Shown: piece after piece, positions 1 to 8,274 of the stretch
Position numbering within the stretch: the stretch's first letter is position 1
How the letters are laid out: every line of letters begins with the position of its first letter
NCBI RefSeq assembly: GCF_010974945.1
Contig: NZ_JAAIVB010000011.1
Span: 62,001 to 126,000 of the forward strand
Length of the DNA stretch: 64,000 nucleotides
DNA from: Noviherbaspirillum galbum
Lineage (GTDB): Bacteria; Pseudomonadota; Gammaproteobacteria; Burkholderiales; Burkholderiaceae_D
Direction: 5' to 3'
The notes under the pieces: generated by a model
Databases searched by the model: none
Told to the model about the DNA's origin: nothing
What the model saw: only the letters and a program-made list of their open reading frames with translations
Made by a program: the position numbers and the translations under genes

Positions 1-231
1 GTCCATGTCGTGGAGGACGACATCGTCACCTACATCAAGACGAGCCGCCCGGCGAGCGATGAAGGGGTGACCAGGCAATGCACGCTCGCGTCATGGCGAA
101 ACTGGGCTGCCAAGGCTGTCGTTGTCCATCAGGCGTCGTTGAGCTTCTACATCCCTGATGCTGGCTGGATGCTCCACTGGGAAGTCATTGCCGCGCTTGA
201 CGAGCTGGACGACGTCCCATCGCCCAGTTGA
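1..231 (+). CDS. Hypothetical protein, 5' end outside window
   Basis: The reading frame is open from the first base and stops at 231, so the N-terminus probably lies before the window. A GTG at 10 is the first possible internal start but has no ribosome binding site. The visible 76 residues contain no motif I recognise. A strong rho-independent terminator follows at 245, so this is the last gene of its transcript. Confidence 0.55.
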   Translation, partial: VHVVEDDIVTYIKTSRPASDEGVTRQCTLASWRNWAAKAVVVHQASLSFYIPDAGWMLHWEVIAALDELDDVPSPS

Positions 232-244
232 CCTTGACCTATTG

Positions 245-276
245 CTCCCTCGCCGCCGGCGAGGGAGTTTTCTTTT
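245..276 (+). terminator. Rho-independent terminator
   Basis: A perfect 10-bp stem (CTCCCTCGCC paired with GGCGAGGGAG, 3-base loop) is followed by TTTTCTTTTT. It ends the transcript of the partial first gene. Confidence 0.85.
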
Positions 277-286
277 TGTGTTCGCT

Positions 287-294
287 ACATCTCC
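287..294 (+). promoter_or_regulatory. Leader motif ACATCTCC (plasmid-wide family)
   Basis: This is the first copy of a short motif near GCATCTCC that recurs between the upstream terminator and the ribosome binding site of many genes here. Plus-strand copies start at 1094, 2004, 3116, 4999, 8222, 10521, 15931, 17379 and 20434. Minus-strand copies lie at 37715-37722, 38375-38383, 40778-40786, 46195-46202 and 49995-50002. Motif-to-start distance is about 36-84 bp. The function is unknown; an operator or a conserved promoter or leader element is inferred. Confidence 0.5.
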
Positions 295-346
295 GAGCGC
301 TCCGCAATCCCGCAGGGCATACCAGTTTTGAACCAAAGGAAATCCA

Positions 347-823
347 ATGACACAACAAGTCAGCATCACCTATTGCGGTATGGACGGCACAGGCAGGAAC
401 GTGACCGAAGCCAAGAAGGACGCCGCACGCAAAATCGAACGTCTCATCACAGGCGATTGGACCCCATTCATGTTCCGCCACCACGGCTGGACCGGTTTCG
501 TTTTCCGAACCAACATCCAAGCCCAGGAATGGGGCTACAAACTTTACCAAGACGATGAAACCAGCCAAGCTGTCTTTGCCGCGAGCCTGTTTGCCAGCCG
601 GGACGATGCGATCACGGCCGCAGCGTGGCATATCTCCCAGAACGCTGGCACCTATGCCGGACTGGAAAAGTGGCTGACCGGCGCCAAGCAGCGCGAACTG
701 GACGAGTATTTTGCGTGGCAAGCGGCATATGCTCAGGCCAAGGCGGAAGGACACCTGCCCGAGCAATGCCATGTTCTTGCCAACCAATCCAGGGCGGGCG
801 TTTCAGAGGTGCAGCATGGCTGA
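347..823 (+). CDS. Hypothetical plasmid protein
   Basis: A 158-residue soluble protein starts at the ATG at 347 behind an AAGGAAA ribosome binding site. I recognise no domain. It is rich in Trp, Tyr and charged residues and lacks a signal peptide. It overlaps the next gene by 8 bp, so the two are probably translated together. The leader motif at 287 and the terminator at 245 mark it as the first gene of a two-gene unit. Confidence 0.8.
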   Translation: MTQQVSITYCGMDGTGRNVTEAKKDAARKIERLITGDWTPFMFRHHGWTGFVFRTNIQAQEWGYKLYQDDETSQAVFAASLFASRDDAITAAAWHISQNAGTYAGLEKWLTGAKQRELDEYFAWQAAYAQAKAEGHLPEQCHVLANQSRAGVSEVQHG

Positions 824-1019
824 TCGTACCGGCTTTCATGCCTGCGTGGCGCAGCCCAACACGCCGGAGACGGATCTGCAGCCCCGTGTCCCGCACCTAG
901 TTACGTTCTGGACCGCGGGCGAGGAGATCGCGATCCGCATCATGGCCGAAGCCCCCGACGACGCCATCGACAAAGCGCGCCGCATGACTGATGAGGCAAT
1001 CGCCCGGCACCGCGTTTAA
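816..1019 (+). CDS. Small hypothetical protein
   Basis: A 67-residue protein starts at the ATG at 816, overlapping the end of the preceding gene by 8 bp; the longer upstream extension of the frame is read through that gene and is unlikely. No domain is recognised. A strong terminator at 1037 closes the unit. Confidence 0.65.
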   Translation: MADRTGFHACVAQPNTPETDLQPRVPHLVTFWTAGEEIAIRIMAEAPDDAIDKARRMTDEAIARHRV

Positions 1020-1036
1020 CCATACAGATCCTACCC

Positions 1037-1060
1037 AGCCCCGCAAATGCGGGGCTTTTT
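1037..1060 (+). terminator. Rho-independent terminator
   Basis: The 8-bp stem AGCCCCGC/GCGGGGCT with loop aaat is followed by a T run. It separates the two-gene unit from the Mom-like gene. Confidence 0.85.
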
Positions 1061-1129
1061 CATGTCCGTTGCGAACGCGTTTTGTTTTCCGATGCATCTC
1101 GTCCACTTTGCCCATTTTTCAAGGAGAGC

Positions 1130-1951
1130 ATGATGCAGCAAATGTCTTTAGAGTGGCTGACCGGCGAGGCCGGATCACAGCGCTGGCGCCAGCACCAGAG
1201 CAGATTCGTCCCGCCGGCAGTCCGATTCGACCCGTCGCGCGTGGAGGTGACCGAGATCCCAGAAGCGATCGCCAAGCCGTTCGTGCTAGGCCATCATTAC
1301 TCGGGCAGCTATCCGGCAGCCCGGTTCCGGGTGGGCCTGTTCGTGAAGCCAGTCTGTGGTGACGAATACCTCGGCGGTGTCGCCGTGTTCAGCGTACCAA
1401 TGCAGAACGCCGCGGTCCCCAAGTATCTCGGGGTGGAAGCCGGGCAGGGCGTTGAGCTTGGCCGCCTGGTGTTGTTGGACGATCCACTGCTCGGCTTCAA
1501 TGCAGAAAGCTGGTTCGTTAGCCGTGCCTTTCGTTTGTTGCGCGCGCGTTTGCCACAGATCGCTGGCGTGCTGTCCTATTCCGATCCCATGGCGCGATAT
1601 GCGCAAGACGGCAGCAAGGTCTTCCCCGGCCATGCCGGGATCGTCTATCGTGCGCTTTCCGGCCATTATCACGGCAGGTCGTCCGCCCGAACCCTGATCG
1701 TCGCCAAAGACGGCCGGACCGTGTCCGAGCGGGCCTTGAGCAAGATTCGGCTGGGCGAAAGCGGTGTCGAATACGCGATACGCCAGCTTCAGGCCATGGG
1801 CGCCCCCGGCAGGCTCCCTTTCGAGGATGGTGCCGGCTACGTGGCACGGGCATTGGAGGAGGGCGGCTTTCGGCGGGTGAAGCATCCCGGCAACCATGTC
1901 TTTAGCTGGACACTCAGGCGGGCAGTCGCTTCACCGCCTTCGAGTCATTGA
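1130..1951 (+). CDS. Mom-like GNAT-fold protein (putative DNA-base modifier)
   Basis: The protein has 273 residues from the ATG at 1130, chosen because AAGGAGAG lies just upstream. It shows the sequence pattern I associate with Mom-like phage proteins: HHYSG (about residues 55-59), a strand with FSVPMQ (about 87-92), ELGRLVL (about 99-105), and SYSDP (about 139-143) followed by a GHAG...YRA segment. Phage Mu Mom is a GNAT-like enzyme that adds a carbamoylmethyl group to adenine in DNA and protects it from restriction. Enzymatic activity here is inferred from resemblance only. The gene stands alone between two terminators with a leader motif at 1094. Another member of the same fold with a different acceptor is possible. 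Confidence 0.5.
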   Translation: MMQQMSLEWLTGEAGSQRWRQHQSRFVPPAVRFDPSRVEVTEIPEAIAKPFVLGHHYSGSYPAARFRVGLFVKPVCGDEYLGGVAVFSVPMQNAAVPKYLGVEAGQGVELGRLVLLDDPLLGFNAESWFVSRAFRLLRARLPQIAGVLSYSDPMARYAQDGSKVFPGHAGIVYRALSGHYHGRSSARTLIVAKDGRTVSERALSKIRLGESGVEYAIRQLQAMGAPGRLPFEDGAGYVARALEEGGFRRVKHPGNHVFSWTLRRAVASPPSSH

Positions 1952-1956
1952 TACCC

Positions 1957-1995
1957 AATCCCCGGTCGCCATGCGCGCCGGGGATTTTCTTTTCC
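1957..1995 (+). terminator. Rho-independent terminator
   Basis: The 9-bp stem AATCCCCGG/CCGGGGATT with a 12-base loop is followed by TTCTTTT just after the Mom-like gene. Confidence 0.8.
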
Positions 1996-2074
1996 GTTCC
2001 ACCACATCTCCATTCGCAATGCATGCACCGCCCGTCCACCCGGACCGGCGCAACCATTCCAATTGGAGAATCAC

Positions 2075-3016
2075 ATGAAAACCGAACACGTTTCAATCGG
2101 TGCCTATCACGTCACGCTGTCGCTGGACGATGACGGTCATCTTTCCCTGTACGTGCGAAGCACTGACGGATCGTCCATCGTCGATGTTTCCGACGACAAT
2201 GCGCAGGCAGGGGAGGCGGCGTTTCGTCTGTCCACCCGCGCCATCGAGGCAAAAGCGCGGGAACATGCCGAGTCCGGCGAAGAAACCCAACAGCCGCCCC
2301 TGTACCAGCGAGAGTTCCCGAACTTCGGCGTACTCGACGTCCAGATCCCTGGCGGCTTCGTGGACGTGTCCTGGCACAACAATGCCTGCCCGAGCTGGCG
2401 CGTCGAGAAAGGCAACGGCCACTACCTGCAGCTGTTCGTCGACTATGCCCGTCCGGAAGACCGGGACACGCCAACCCTGCCGCGATTCAGCCTGCATCTG
2501 CACGATGCGCACATGGACTACATCACGCCGGTGATCCAGTCCAACGACTATGCGGACATTCTCGCGCTTCTGGAGAACTACGCCAGCGCCATGCCGAAGG
2601 TTGTCATCGACCACGTATCTACCTTGAGCCGGGAGCAGATGAACGCCTGGTACGAGTCGAATGTCGGGTACCGTCCGGACGACGACGCGGAGCTCACGCT
2701 GGATGAGATTGGTCTGCAAACTGCCGAGATGCTCTATTACCACGCCGGCGGCGAAGAGCGGCACTGGAGGCAAGCCGATACGGCTGAAATCTGGAAGCTT
2801 GCCCGGGACGTCAAGAGCGGCTACGTGATCTATTCGGCCAACGAGTCGGCCGCCGCCGATGGCTCAGGCTTTTGGTCGGACCGGGACGGATGGGTGCCGC
2901 TGAATCAGGCCACGCGGTACTCGGAAACAGACCGCAACACACTGAACCTGCCGCTGGCCACCGGACAGGATGCGCAATGGGTCATATTCAATGTCGCCAA
3001 AGCGCACTACGGATGA
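2075..3016 (+). CDS. Hypothetical plasmid protein
   Basis: A 313-residue acidic soluble protein begins at the ATG at 2075 behind TTGGAGAATCAC. I recognise no domain. The C-terminal third (from about residue 215) has a Tyr- and Asp-rich stretch. A GC stem with a T run near 3060-3090 follows. It is monocistronic with a leader motif at 2004. Confidence 0.75.
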   Translation: MKTEHVSIGAYHVTLSLDDDGHLSLYVRSTDGSSIVDVSDDNAQAGEAAFRLSTRAIEAKAREHAESGEETQQPPLYQREFPNFGVLDVQIPGGFVDVSWHNNACPSWRVEKGNGHYLQLFVDYARPEDRDTPTLPRFSLHLHDAHMDYITPVIQSNDYADILALLENYASAMPKVVIDHVSTLSREQMNAWYESNVGYRPDDDAELTLDEIGLQTAEMLYYHAGGEERHWRQADTAEIWKLARDVKSGYVIYSANESAAADGSGFWSDRDGWVPLNQATRYSETDRNTLNLPLATGQDAQWVIFNVAKAHYG

Positions 3017-3199
3017 TGGCCCATCGCCAGTCCTGACACGCGATTGCGTTTGACTCTCCGCCCGGCGTCAGCAATGAGGTCGGGTTTTTTATTGTCGGCC
3101 CTTTTTTTTGAGCTTGCATCTCGAACTGCTTTGTTTTGCGGGGACCGCCCCGTTTTCCACGTTCGAGGCAATTTCGCCTCTTTTCCCAAGGAGATCCAC

Positions 3200-4936
3200 A
3201 TGCAGGCAGCAGTCGCACAAACTACCCCCATGCTTCCCCTGTCGGCCATCCACGCCGGTAAGAACCCCCGTACCTACTTCGATCCGAAAGAGATGGAGGA
3301 ACTGACCGCCTCCATCAAGGCGAAGGGCATCCTGCAGCCGATCCTGGTGCGTCCGGTGGGCGACGCCTACCAAATCGTCGCCGGCGAGCGCCGCTTCCGG
3401 GCAGCGACCGCCGCAGGCCTGCCGGAGATCCCGGTCAGCATCCGCGACATGACTGATGACGAGGCAGAAGCCGCTGCACTCATCGAGAACGTCCAGCGGG
3501 CCAACATGTCGCCGTCGGAAGAAGCCGAAGCCGCCGCACGCGTGCTCGGCACCTGCCGCAATGACCGCGACGAAGCCGCAAGGCTGCTTGGCTGGTCGCG
3601 CGAGGTGCTGGACAAGCGCCTGGCCCTGAACAATCTGTCGGAGAAGTCCCGGACCGCCTTGAACGAGCGCAAGATCAAGCTCGGTCATGCGGAACTGCTG
3701 GCTGCTGCCCCGCGCGACATCCAGGACAAGGCGCTCGATGCCATTCTGGCAAACGGCATCACGGTCGAAGCCTGCAAGGAAATGCTGGCCAAGATCGCCC
3801 GTAGCATGGCATCGGCCATTTTCGCCAAGGATGACTGCGCCGGCTGCCAGCACAACTCGGACAACCAGTCCGTGCTGTTCGGTGAATCGGTCGGCCGCGG
3901 GTCCTGCACCAACGGCGCCTGCTACGACAAAAAGACCGAGGAAGAACTGGTCAAGCGTCGTGACGCCCTGGTCGACGAGTTCCCCAAGGTCGAAATCGTC
4001 CGCCCCGGACAGCAGTACACGGTCATCAAGCTGAAGGTCGATGGACAGAAGGGCGTGGGCGAGGAACAGGCCAAGGCCTGCCGCGCCTGCGCCAGTTTCG
4101 GGGCAGTCGTGTCGGCCACGCCGGACAAGCTGGGTCAGACGTTCAAGGACCTGTGCTTCGATACGGTGTGCAACAGCAAGAAGGCGGCAGAGTATGCCAA
4201 GGCTGTCGAGGAAGCGGAAAAGCAGAAGGCCGCAGAGGAAGCAGCCGCGCAACCGGCAGCAACGGATGCGCCTGAAGCCGCAAAGGCAACCAGCGACAAG
4301 GCCAAGGTGGCATCCACGGCGAAAGCCGGTGCCAAGGCTCCCGCCAAGGCAGCGCCCAAGATCAAGGTGCAGATTCAGGAAAGCACGCGCCTGAAGGAAT
4401 ACAGGGTTGAGCAATGGCGGAAGATCGCCAAGGCCGAACTGGTCAAGCAGCCGCAGCGCAACCTGGTGGTACTGATTTCGCTGGCGGTGTGCAGCAACAT
4501 CAACCATGTGTCGTCAATGAAGATGGCCGACGGACTCAGGAAGCTCTCCGGTTCGGATGTGACGTCCTCTTTCTACGACATCGGTATCGCGCTCGATCTG
4601 GCCGACAAGCTCGACGAGAACGGCAAAAAGACGATGTTCCTGGGCCTGGCTGCCACAGCAATGGACGGTATCTCGGAGAAGAACCTGTGTTCCGTTCTCA
4701 AATTCCTTGAGGTGGACATGACCGTGCATTGGTCGCTGTCGGACAAGTTCTTCGAGCTGCTCACCAAGAGCGAGATCGAGGTACTGGCCGAGGAAGTGGG
4801 CCTGAAAGCCGCGCTGGGCGACAAGTTCAGCAAGGTCATGTCCGGCAAGAAGGACGAGATCATCAAGGCGCTGATGAAAGTCGATGGTTTCAAGTACGAG
4901 GGCTGCGTGCCCAAATGCATGATTTACCCGTCCTGA
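3200..4936 (+). CDS. PRTRC system ParB family protein
   Basis: The protein has 578 residues from the ATG at 3200 (AAGGAGATCC ribosome binding site). The N-terminal ParB/Srx domain is clear: NPRTYF, the nucleotide-binding motif AGERRFRA (61-68) and ENVQR (96-100), followed by a helix-turn-helix region around 115-150. Unlike partition ParB it continues into a region with paired cysteines (CAGC at 213-216, SCTNGAC at about 235-241, CRAC later), an Ala/Lys-rich linker and a long C-terminal domain. That architecture and the following genes identify the ParB of the ParB-related, ThiF-related cassette. It presumably binds DNA or CTP, but its role in the cassette is not established. It is distinct from the parB at 24 kb. 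Confidence 0.9.
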   Translation: MQAAVAQTTPMLPLSAIHAGKNPRTYFDPKEMEELTASIKAKGILQPILVRPVGDAYQIVAGERRFRAATAAGLPEIPVSIRDMTDDEAEAAALIENVQRANMSPSEEAEAAARVLGTCRNDRDEAARLLGWSREVLDKRLALNNLSEKSRTALNERKIKLGHAELLAAAPRDIQDKALDAILANGITVEACKEMLAKIARSMASAIFAKDDCAGCQHNSDNQSVLFGESVGRGSCTNGACYDKKTEEELVKRRDALVDEFPKVEIVRPGQQYTVIKLKVDGQKGVGEEQAKACRACASFGAVVSATPDKLGQTFKDLCFDTVCNSKKAAEYAKAVEEAEKQKAAEEAAAQPAATDAPEAAKATSDKAKVASTAKAGAKAPAKAAPKIKVQIQESTRLKEYRVEQWRKIAKAELVKQPQRNLVVLISLAVCSNINHVSSMKMADGLRKLSGSDVTSSFYDIGIALDLADKLDENGKKTMFLGLAATAMDGISEKNLCSVLKFLEVDMTVHWSLSDKFFELLTKSEIEVLAEEVGLKAALGDKFSKVMSGKKDEIIKALMKVDGFKYEGCVPKCMIYPS

Positions 4937-4956
4937 TTTTCCCTGTTTGACCAACC

Positions 4957-4993
4957 AAGCCTGCCCGGATATTCCGGCGCAGGCTTTTTTTTT
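4957..4993 (+). terminator. Rho-independent terminator
   Basis: The stem AAGCCTGC/GCAGGCTT is followed by a run of nine T. It separates the PRTRC ParB gene from gene E, so the cassette is not one simple transcript. Confidence 0.85.
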
Positions 4994-5059
4994 CGGGCAC
5001 ATATCCCTGTGCTTCGACTTTTCCCTGAGCAATTCCGCTCATTTTTCTAGGAGATCTAC

Positions 5060-5572
5060 ATGTTTGCGCAACTCACAGATTTACTGAAACAAACCGGACT
5101 CACTCTCACCCTGGAAGCCAAGGGCGAGCAGATCCAAGTGGTCGTTTCCCCCAAGGTCAAGGCCGGCAGCAATGTCGGGCTGGCCCAGCCGCTGGTGCTG
5201 ATCGGTTCGCCCGAAGAACTGGACGCCGAGTTCGCCACTGCGCTGGCCCAATTCACTGGCGCCCGTCAATCGCTGGTCGACCAGGTCGCCATTTCCACCG
5301 CAGCACTGGAAGCCGCCAAGAAAGCCACCGCGGCCAAGCCGGCGACGGCAGCCAAGTCGGTTGCCGCTAAAACGTTGACTGCCAAGGCCAAGACGGACGA
5401 AGACGACACGCTCATCTTCGGCTCCCAACCGGCGGCGGCATCCGTTGCAGACGACAACGACGACGCGGAAGAGGGCGATGATGCTCCCGCTCTTGCCGCC
5501 GCTGCACTGGCACCTGCCGCATCAGTTCCGGCAACCTCCGCCGCGACGTCGGACTACAACATTTTCGCTTAA
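5060..5572 (+). CDS. PRTRC system protein E
   Basis: The protein has 170 residues from the ATG at 5060 (AGGAGATCTAC). The conserved N-terminal domain (about residues 1-80) matches my memory of PRTRC protein E and is followed by an Ala/Lys-rich then Asp/Ala-rich tail that is likely disordered. The biochemical role is unknown. Its stop codon overlaps the ribosome binding site of gene C (TTAAGGAG), so E and C are translationally linked. A leader motif lies at 4999. Confidence 0.8.
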   Translation: MFAQLTDLLKQTGLTLTLEAKGEQIQVVVSPKVKAGSNVGLAQPLVLIGSPEELDAEFATALAQFTGARQSLVDQVAISTAALEAAKKATAAKPATAAKSVAAKTLTAKAKTDEDDTLIFGSQPAAASVADDNDDAEEGDDAPALAAAALAPAASVPATSAATSDYNIFA

Positions 5573-5585
5573 GGAGATACGCATC

Positions 5586-5795
5586 ATGGCAATCCAAACC
5601 CAAACCCTGACCCGTGTTTTTTCCTACAACGGCGCGGAAATGGCAGACCCCGGCGCGCACATGTCGGTGGAAGAAGTCAAGGAAGTCTATGGCGCTTCGT
5701 TCCCCGAGCTCGTCAACGCGACCATCGAGGGGCCCGAAGTCAAGGGCGACAAGGCGGTCTACACCTTCGCGCGTGCGGTTGGCGCCAAGGGCTAG
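5586..5795 (+). CDS. PRTRC system protein C (candidate ubiquitin-like modifier)
   Basis: The protein has 69 residues from the ATG at 5586 behind AAGGAGATACGC. It matches PRTRC protein C, which I recall being placed in a prokaryotic ubiquitin-like family. It begins with a beta-type segment (TRVFSYNG) and ends VGAKG, so the mature C-terminus is a glycine, as expected of a protein activated by an E1-like enzyme. The E1-, E2- and JAMM-like partners are encoded downstream (8.3-10.5 kb). Conjugation has to be shown; the modifier role is inferred. Confidence 0.8.
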   Translation: MAIQTQTLTRVFSYNGAEMADPGAHMSVEEVKEVYGASFPELVNATIEGPEVKGDKAVYTFARAVGAKG

Positions 5796-5797
5796 AC

Positions 5798-6001
5798 ATG
5801 AATGAGAAGCCGCTTGACGCATGGCTGGAAGCGAAAGCCACCCTGCCATCGACTGACAAGGGCCAGCGGCGCATCGCGCCGCTTCTTCAATCGATCACAG
5901 AAGGAGACGTGAAATGTTTCTCGATGTTGAGTACGCTCGGCTCATCCCGAAGGGGCCGGGCCATGCAGGTGCCCAAGGAATTCCTGCTGCCCCTGTTCTG
6001 A
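5798..6001 (+). CDS. Possible small ORF between PRTRC C and F
   Basis: A 67-codon frame starts 2 bp after the stop of gene C and overlaps the start of gene F by 88 bp. The first 35 codons look protein-like and contain the ribosome binding site of F (AAGGAGACGTGAA). It may be a short coupling leader or a chance frame. No family is recognised. Confidence 0.3.
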   Translation: MNEKPLDAWLEAKATLPSTDKGQRRIAPLLQSITEGDVKCFSMLSTLGSSRRGRAMQVPKEFLLPLF

Positions 6002-7014
6002 CCATACCGCGCCTGGCTGCAGAAATTCCCATGGAGTTCCAGCAGCCCACGCATCCGTCGCTCGTGCTTCTGGTGCGGCAACTGTACCGCGCCGGCGTCA
6101 TCAAGCAGGCGGACCTCGACCCCGATGTGTCAATCCCCGCGCTGCTGGAATCCGTCCTTCGCCGCGGCGTGCATTCGACGCTCGGCAGTACCGAATTGTC
6201 GAATTTCTTGATCGGCATTTCTGACAGCCAGGACGACTACTACGAAGTCGATGGCCGGCTCGATGACCATATCGACGAGGACAAGATGCCAACCGCCGAC
6301 GAACAGGTGCGGCTTTTCATGGCGCCGCAGAGCATGCCCACGGTTTTTGTGGGCAAGAAGATCGCGGCACTGGAGGGGATCGAGCCGGGGCTGGGACAAA
6401 CCGTCTACGCTGCGCTCGAATGGGCGGCATGGGGCGGTATCGGCGTGTTCACCATCAGTCATGTGCTGCACGACATCCCGTACCTTTACAACCTGGAAGA
6501 CGGAGACGATATCGACCTGGATGAGGACGGTGAAGGGACAACCGACCCGAATGAAGATGATGACGAGCGCATCACGGCTGACGTGCTCAAGCAAGGCTTG
6601 CCCGACTGGGCAGACAAGGCCAAGCTGCTGCTCACGCCAGCGCAATGTCTGAAAGCGATTCAACGCCCCGACACGCCGGAATGGGCCAAGCAGGTGGTTC
6701 ACGCAACACTGGCCGCGGCAGACGTGTTCAAGGCAGGAACGGGTAACCTCGGTTTTGTCGATCGCTACGAGCAGGAGCCGTTTTTCCGGCAAGCCATCAT
6801 CCGGTTCTCGGACGAGGACCAGATCGGCCGGGCGGCGGATGACTACGAGAACATGGCCAACCAGTGTTCCGACAATTATACCGACCTGGTGCACCTCGCC
6901 AGGGTGGACTTGCGGGATGTTGGAAACGTAAAGAAATGGTGGCAGGGTGTCTTCGACGGATGCAAACTGATCCATGCCATTGACCAATTGCTGCTCGCCC
7001 TCAACGACGACTAG
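5914..7014 (+). CDS. PRTRC system protein F
   Basis: The protein has 366 residues from the ATG at 5914 with AAGGAG upstream. It follows E and C in the usual cassette position and resembles PRTRC protein F. A very acidic stretch (residues about 200-220, Asp/Glu-rich) splits it into two parts. No catalytic motif is visible. The function is unknown. A terminator at 7021 directly follows, so the E-C-F unit ends here. Confidence 0.8.
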   Translation: MFLDVEYARLIPKGPGHAGAQGIPAAPVLTIPRLAAEIPMEFQQPTHPSLVLLVRQLYRAGVIKQADLDPDVSIPALLESVLRRGVHSTLGSTELSNFLIGISDSQDDYYEVDGRLDDHIDEDKMPTADEQVRLFMAPQSMPTVFVGKKIAALEGIEPGLGQTVYAALEWAAWGGIGVFTISHVLHDIPYLYNLEDGDDIDLDEDGEGTTDPNEDDDERITADVLKQGLPDWADKAKLLLTPAQCLKAIQRPDTPEWAKQVVHATLAAADVFKAGTGNLGFVDRYEQEPFFRQAIIRFSDEDQIGRAADDYENMANQCSDNYTDLVHLARVDLRDVGNVKKWWQGVFDGCKLIHAIDQLLLALNDD

Positions 7015-7020
7015 CAACCC

Positions 7021-7055
7021 AGCCGCAGACGCCTTCGGGCGCTGCGGCTTTATTT
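7021..7055 (+). terminator. Rho-independent terminator after PRTRC F
   Basis: The stem AGCCGCAG/CTGCGGCT is followed by TTATTTAT. It ends the E-C-F transcript before the inverted insert. Confidence 0.8.
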
Positions 7056-7058
7056 ATG

Positions 7059-7313
7059 TCACTTGGGTGCGGACTGATCACTCGAACCCGCAACAGCATC
7101 GGATGGCATGAACCCATGTGCCTTAGCGTCGGCAATGCACGCCTCAAAACCCTGGCGCAGATATACGCCTGTGACAATTCCGCTTTTCCCGCTCGCCTCG
7201 CAGGTGACGGACTGTCCTTTCGAATTGGTCAAGGTAGTTTTGTACGTTGCGCAACCCGAAATAGTCGCAATGCCAATCAATACCGGTGCAAACAACCTTG
7301 TCAATTTCCGCAT
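7059..7313 (-). CDS. Small lipoprotein
   Basis: An 84-residue protein begins at the ATG complementary to 7311-7313. It has a lipoprotein signal: positive N-terminus, hydrophobic core and lipobox ISGC at about residues 18-21. The mature part is about 64 residues with two further cysteines. It lies in reverse orientation inside the PRTRC cassette, together with a second lipoprotein, which suggests an insertion. Confidence 0.65.
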   Translation of the reverse strand: MRKLTRLFAPVLIGIATISGCATYKTTLTNSKGQSVTCEASGKSGIVTGVYLRQGFEACIADAKAHGFMPSDAVAGSSDQSAPK

Positions 7314-7447
7314 AGATGTCCCCCAATTTTTGCCGGTTACCGAACGTGTTGCATGACCAGATATTTGCAAAGTCTTACTGGGCGTCGTTACGGGGATAGT
7401 ATGTTCCGGCAGGGTGTGGCTTGCTAATAGCATTCTTAGAATTCCGA

Positions 7448-7582
7448 TTATCCTAGCAGCGCCATCAAGGAAGAAGCCAGCGCGACTGCGCCGCACGCGA
7501 TCGCGAATTTTTTATCTCTTCGGAGGTACAAAAACCCGATCACCCCAACGACTCCAGCCGTGAGTAAAAAAAATGTCTTCAA
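7448..7582 (-). CDS. Possible small membrane protein
   Basis: A 44-codon frame starts with TTG and encodes two hydrophobic segments separated by an RRDKK turn, like a small inner-membrane protein. It sits between the two lipoprotein genes on the same strand. The start codon and lack of a strong ribosome binding site keep this tentative. Confidence 0.3.
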   Translation of the reverse strand: MKTFFLLTAGVVGVIGFLYLRRDKKFAIACGAVALASSLMALLG

Positions 7583-7671
7583 AGACTAGCCCTTTCGTAT
7601 GCGTTCGTAACTGACATCAACATCAAGACGGACAGACGCCCCTTCAATACAATCAAGGATCTCGCTATAGT

Positions 7672-8043
7672 TTATTGGCACTCGCGTAGTGACGCTTCGA
7701 ATGTACCTGAACCGATGACACCCCCGCGGTAATACAAAGTACGTGAGCCACTCGCTGTGTTGTCGATATCGGCGAGCATTCCAGCACCACCCATACCGTT
7801 CAGCCACATGACTGTATAGCCTTTTTCCGTTTCCCTCATACTCACGGGCACGGTCGTTCCCAAGTAGCCTGCGCCGTTCTCCCAACGATCTGTAATACAT
7901 ATAGCGACCGTCTTAGCCGACTTTATGCTGTTAGCGACGATGTCGGGGGTGGTATTCCTCAATGCTCCAGGAGTGCTGCATCCCGAAATAGCCGCAGCAA
8001 ATATAGAAGCGTTGCCGATTAAAACAATTTTGTTTGTACGCAT
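7672..8043 (-). CDS. Putative lipoprotein
   Basis: The protein has 123 residues with an N-terminal hydrophobic segment and lipobox ISGC (about residues 19-22), so it is probably anchored in a membrane facing the periplasm. The rest is a small Gly-rich domain I do not recognise. With the lipoprotein at 7059 it forms a reverse-oriented block between PRTRC F and B, unlike the compact cassette usually described. Confidence 0.6.
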   Translation of the reverse strand: MRTNKIVLIGNASIFAAAISGCSTPGALRNTTPDIVANSIKSAKTVAICITDRWENGAGYLGTTVPVSMRETEKGYTVMWLNGMGGAGMLADIDNTASGSRTLYYRGGVIGSGTFEASLRECQ

Positions 8044-8221
8044 AAGGAATAATCCAGTCTCTCAATCAGCACTTCGGACGGGATGGAATTTTCACTATTC
8101 ACCGTCTTGAAAATGTCATCTTCTTGAAGAAGAAGCAAGTCTATACGGTGTATAACCAAGTGTCGATATTCCTCGACCACATTCAATGCATCAGCCGTTT
8201 TCGACCGTTTCTTTTTTTTCC

Positions 8222-8230
8222 GCATATCCC
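8222..8230 (+). promoter_or_regulatory. Leader motif GCATATCCC before PRTRC B
   Basis: A copy of the plasmid-wide leader motif lies 53 bp before the start of gene B, after a run of eight T. It indicates that B-A-ThiF has its own transcription start, separate from E-C-F. Confidence 0.4.
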
Positions 8231-8274
8231 TCCATTACGACAACCGGGCGCAAGCCCATCTTTTGGAGGAAAAC

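Noticed and set aside
3089-4507. Long minus-strand frame (472 codons) opposite the PRTRC ParB gene
   Set aside because: It is a chance antisense frame in GC-rich coding DNA; it lacks a ribosome binding site and known motifs, while the plus strand encodes a clear ParB.
7586-7900. Alternative minus-strand frame overlapping the lipoprotein at 7672
   Set aside because: The overlapping frame with a lipoprotein signal is the better candidate; this one has Arg-rich chance composition.
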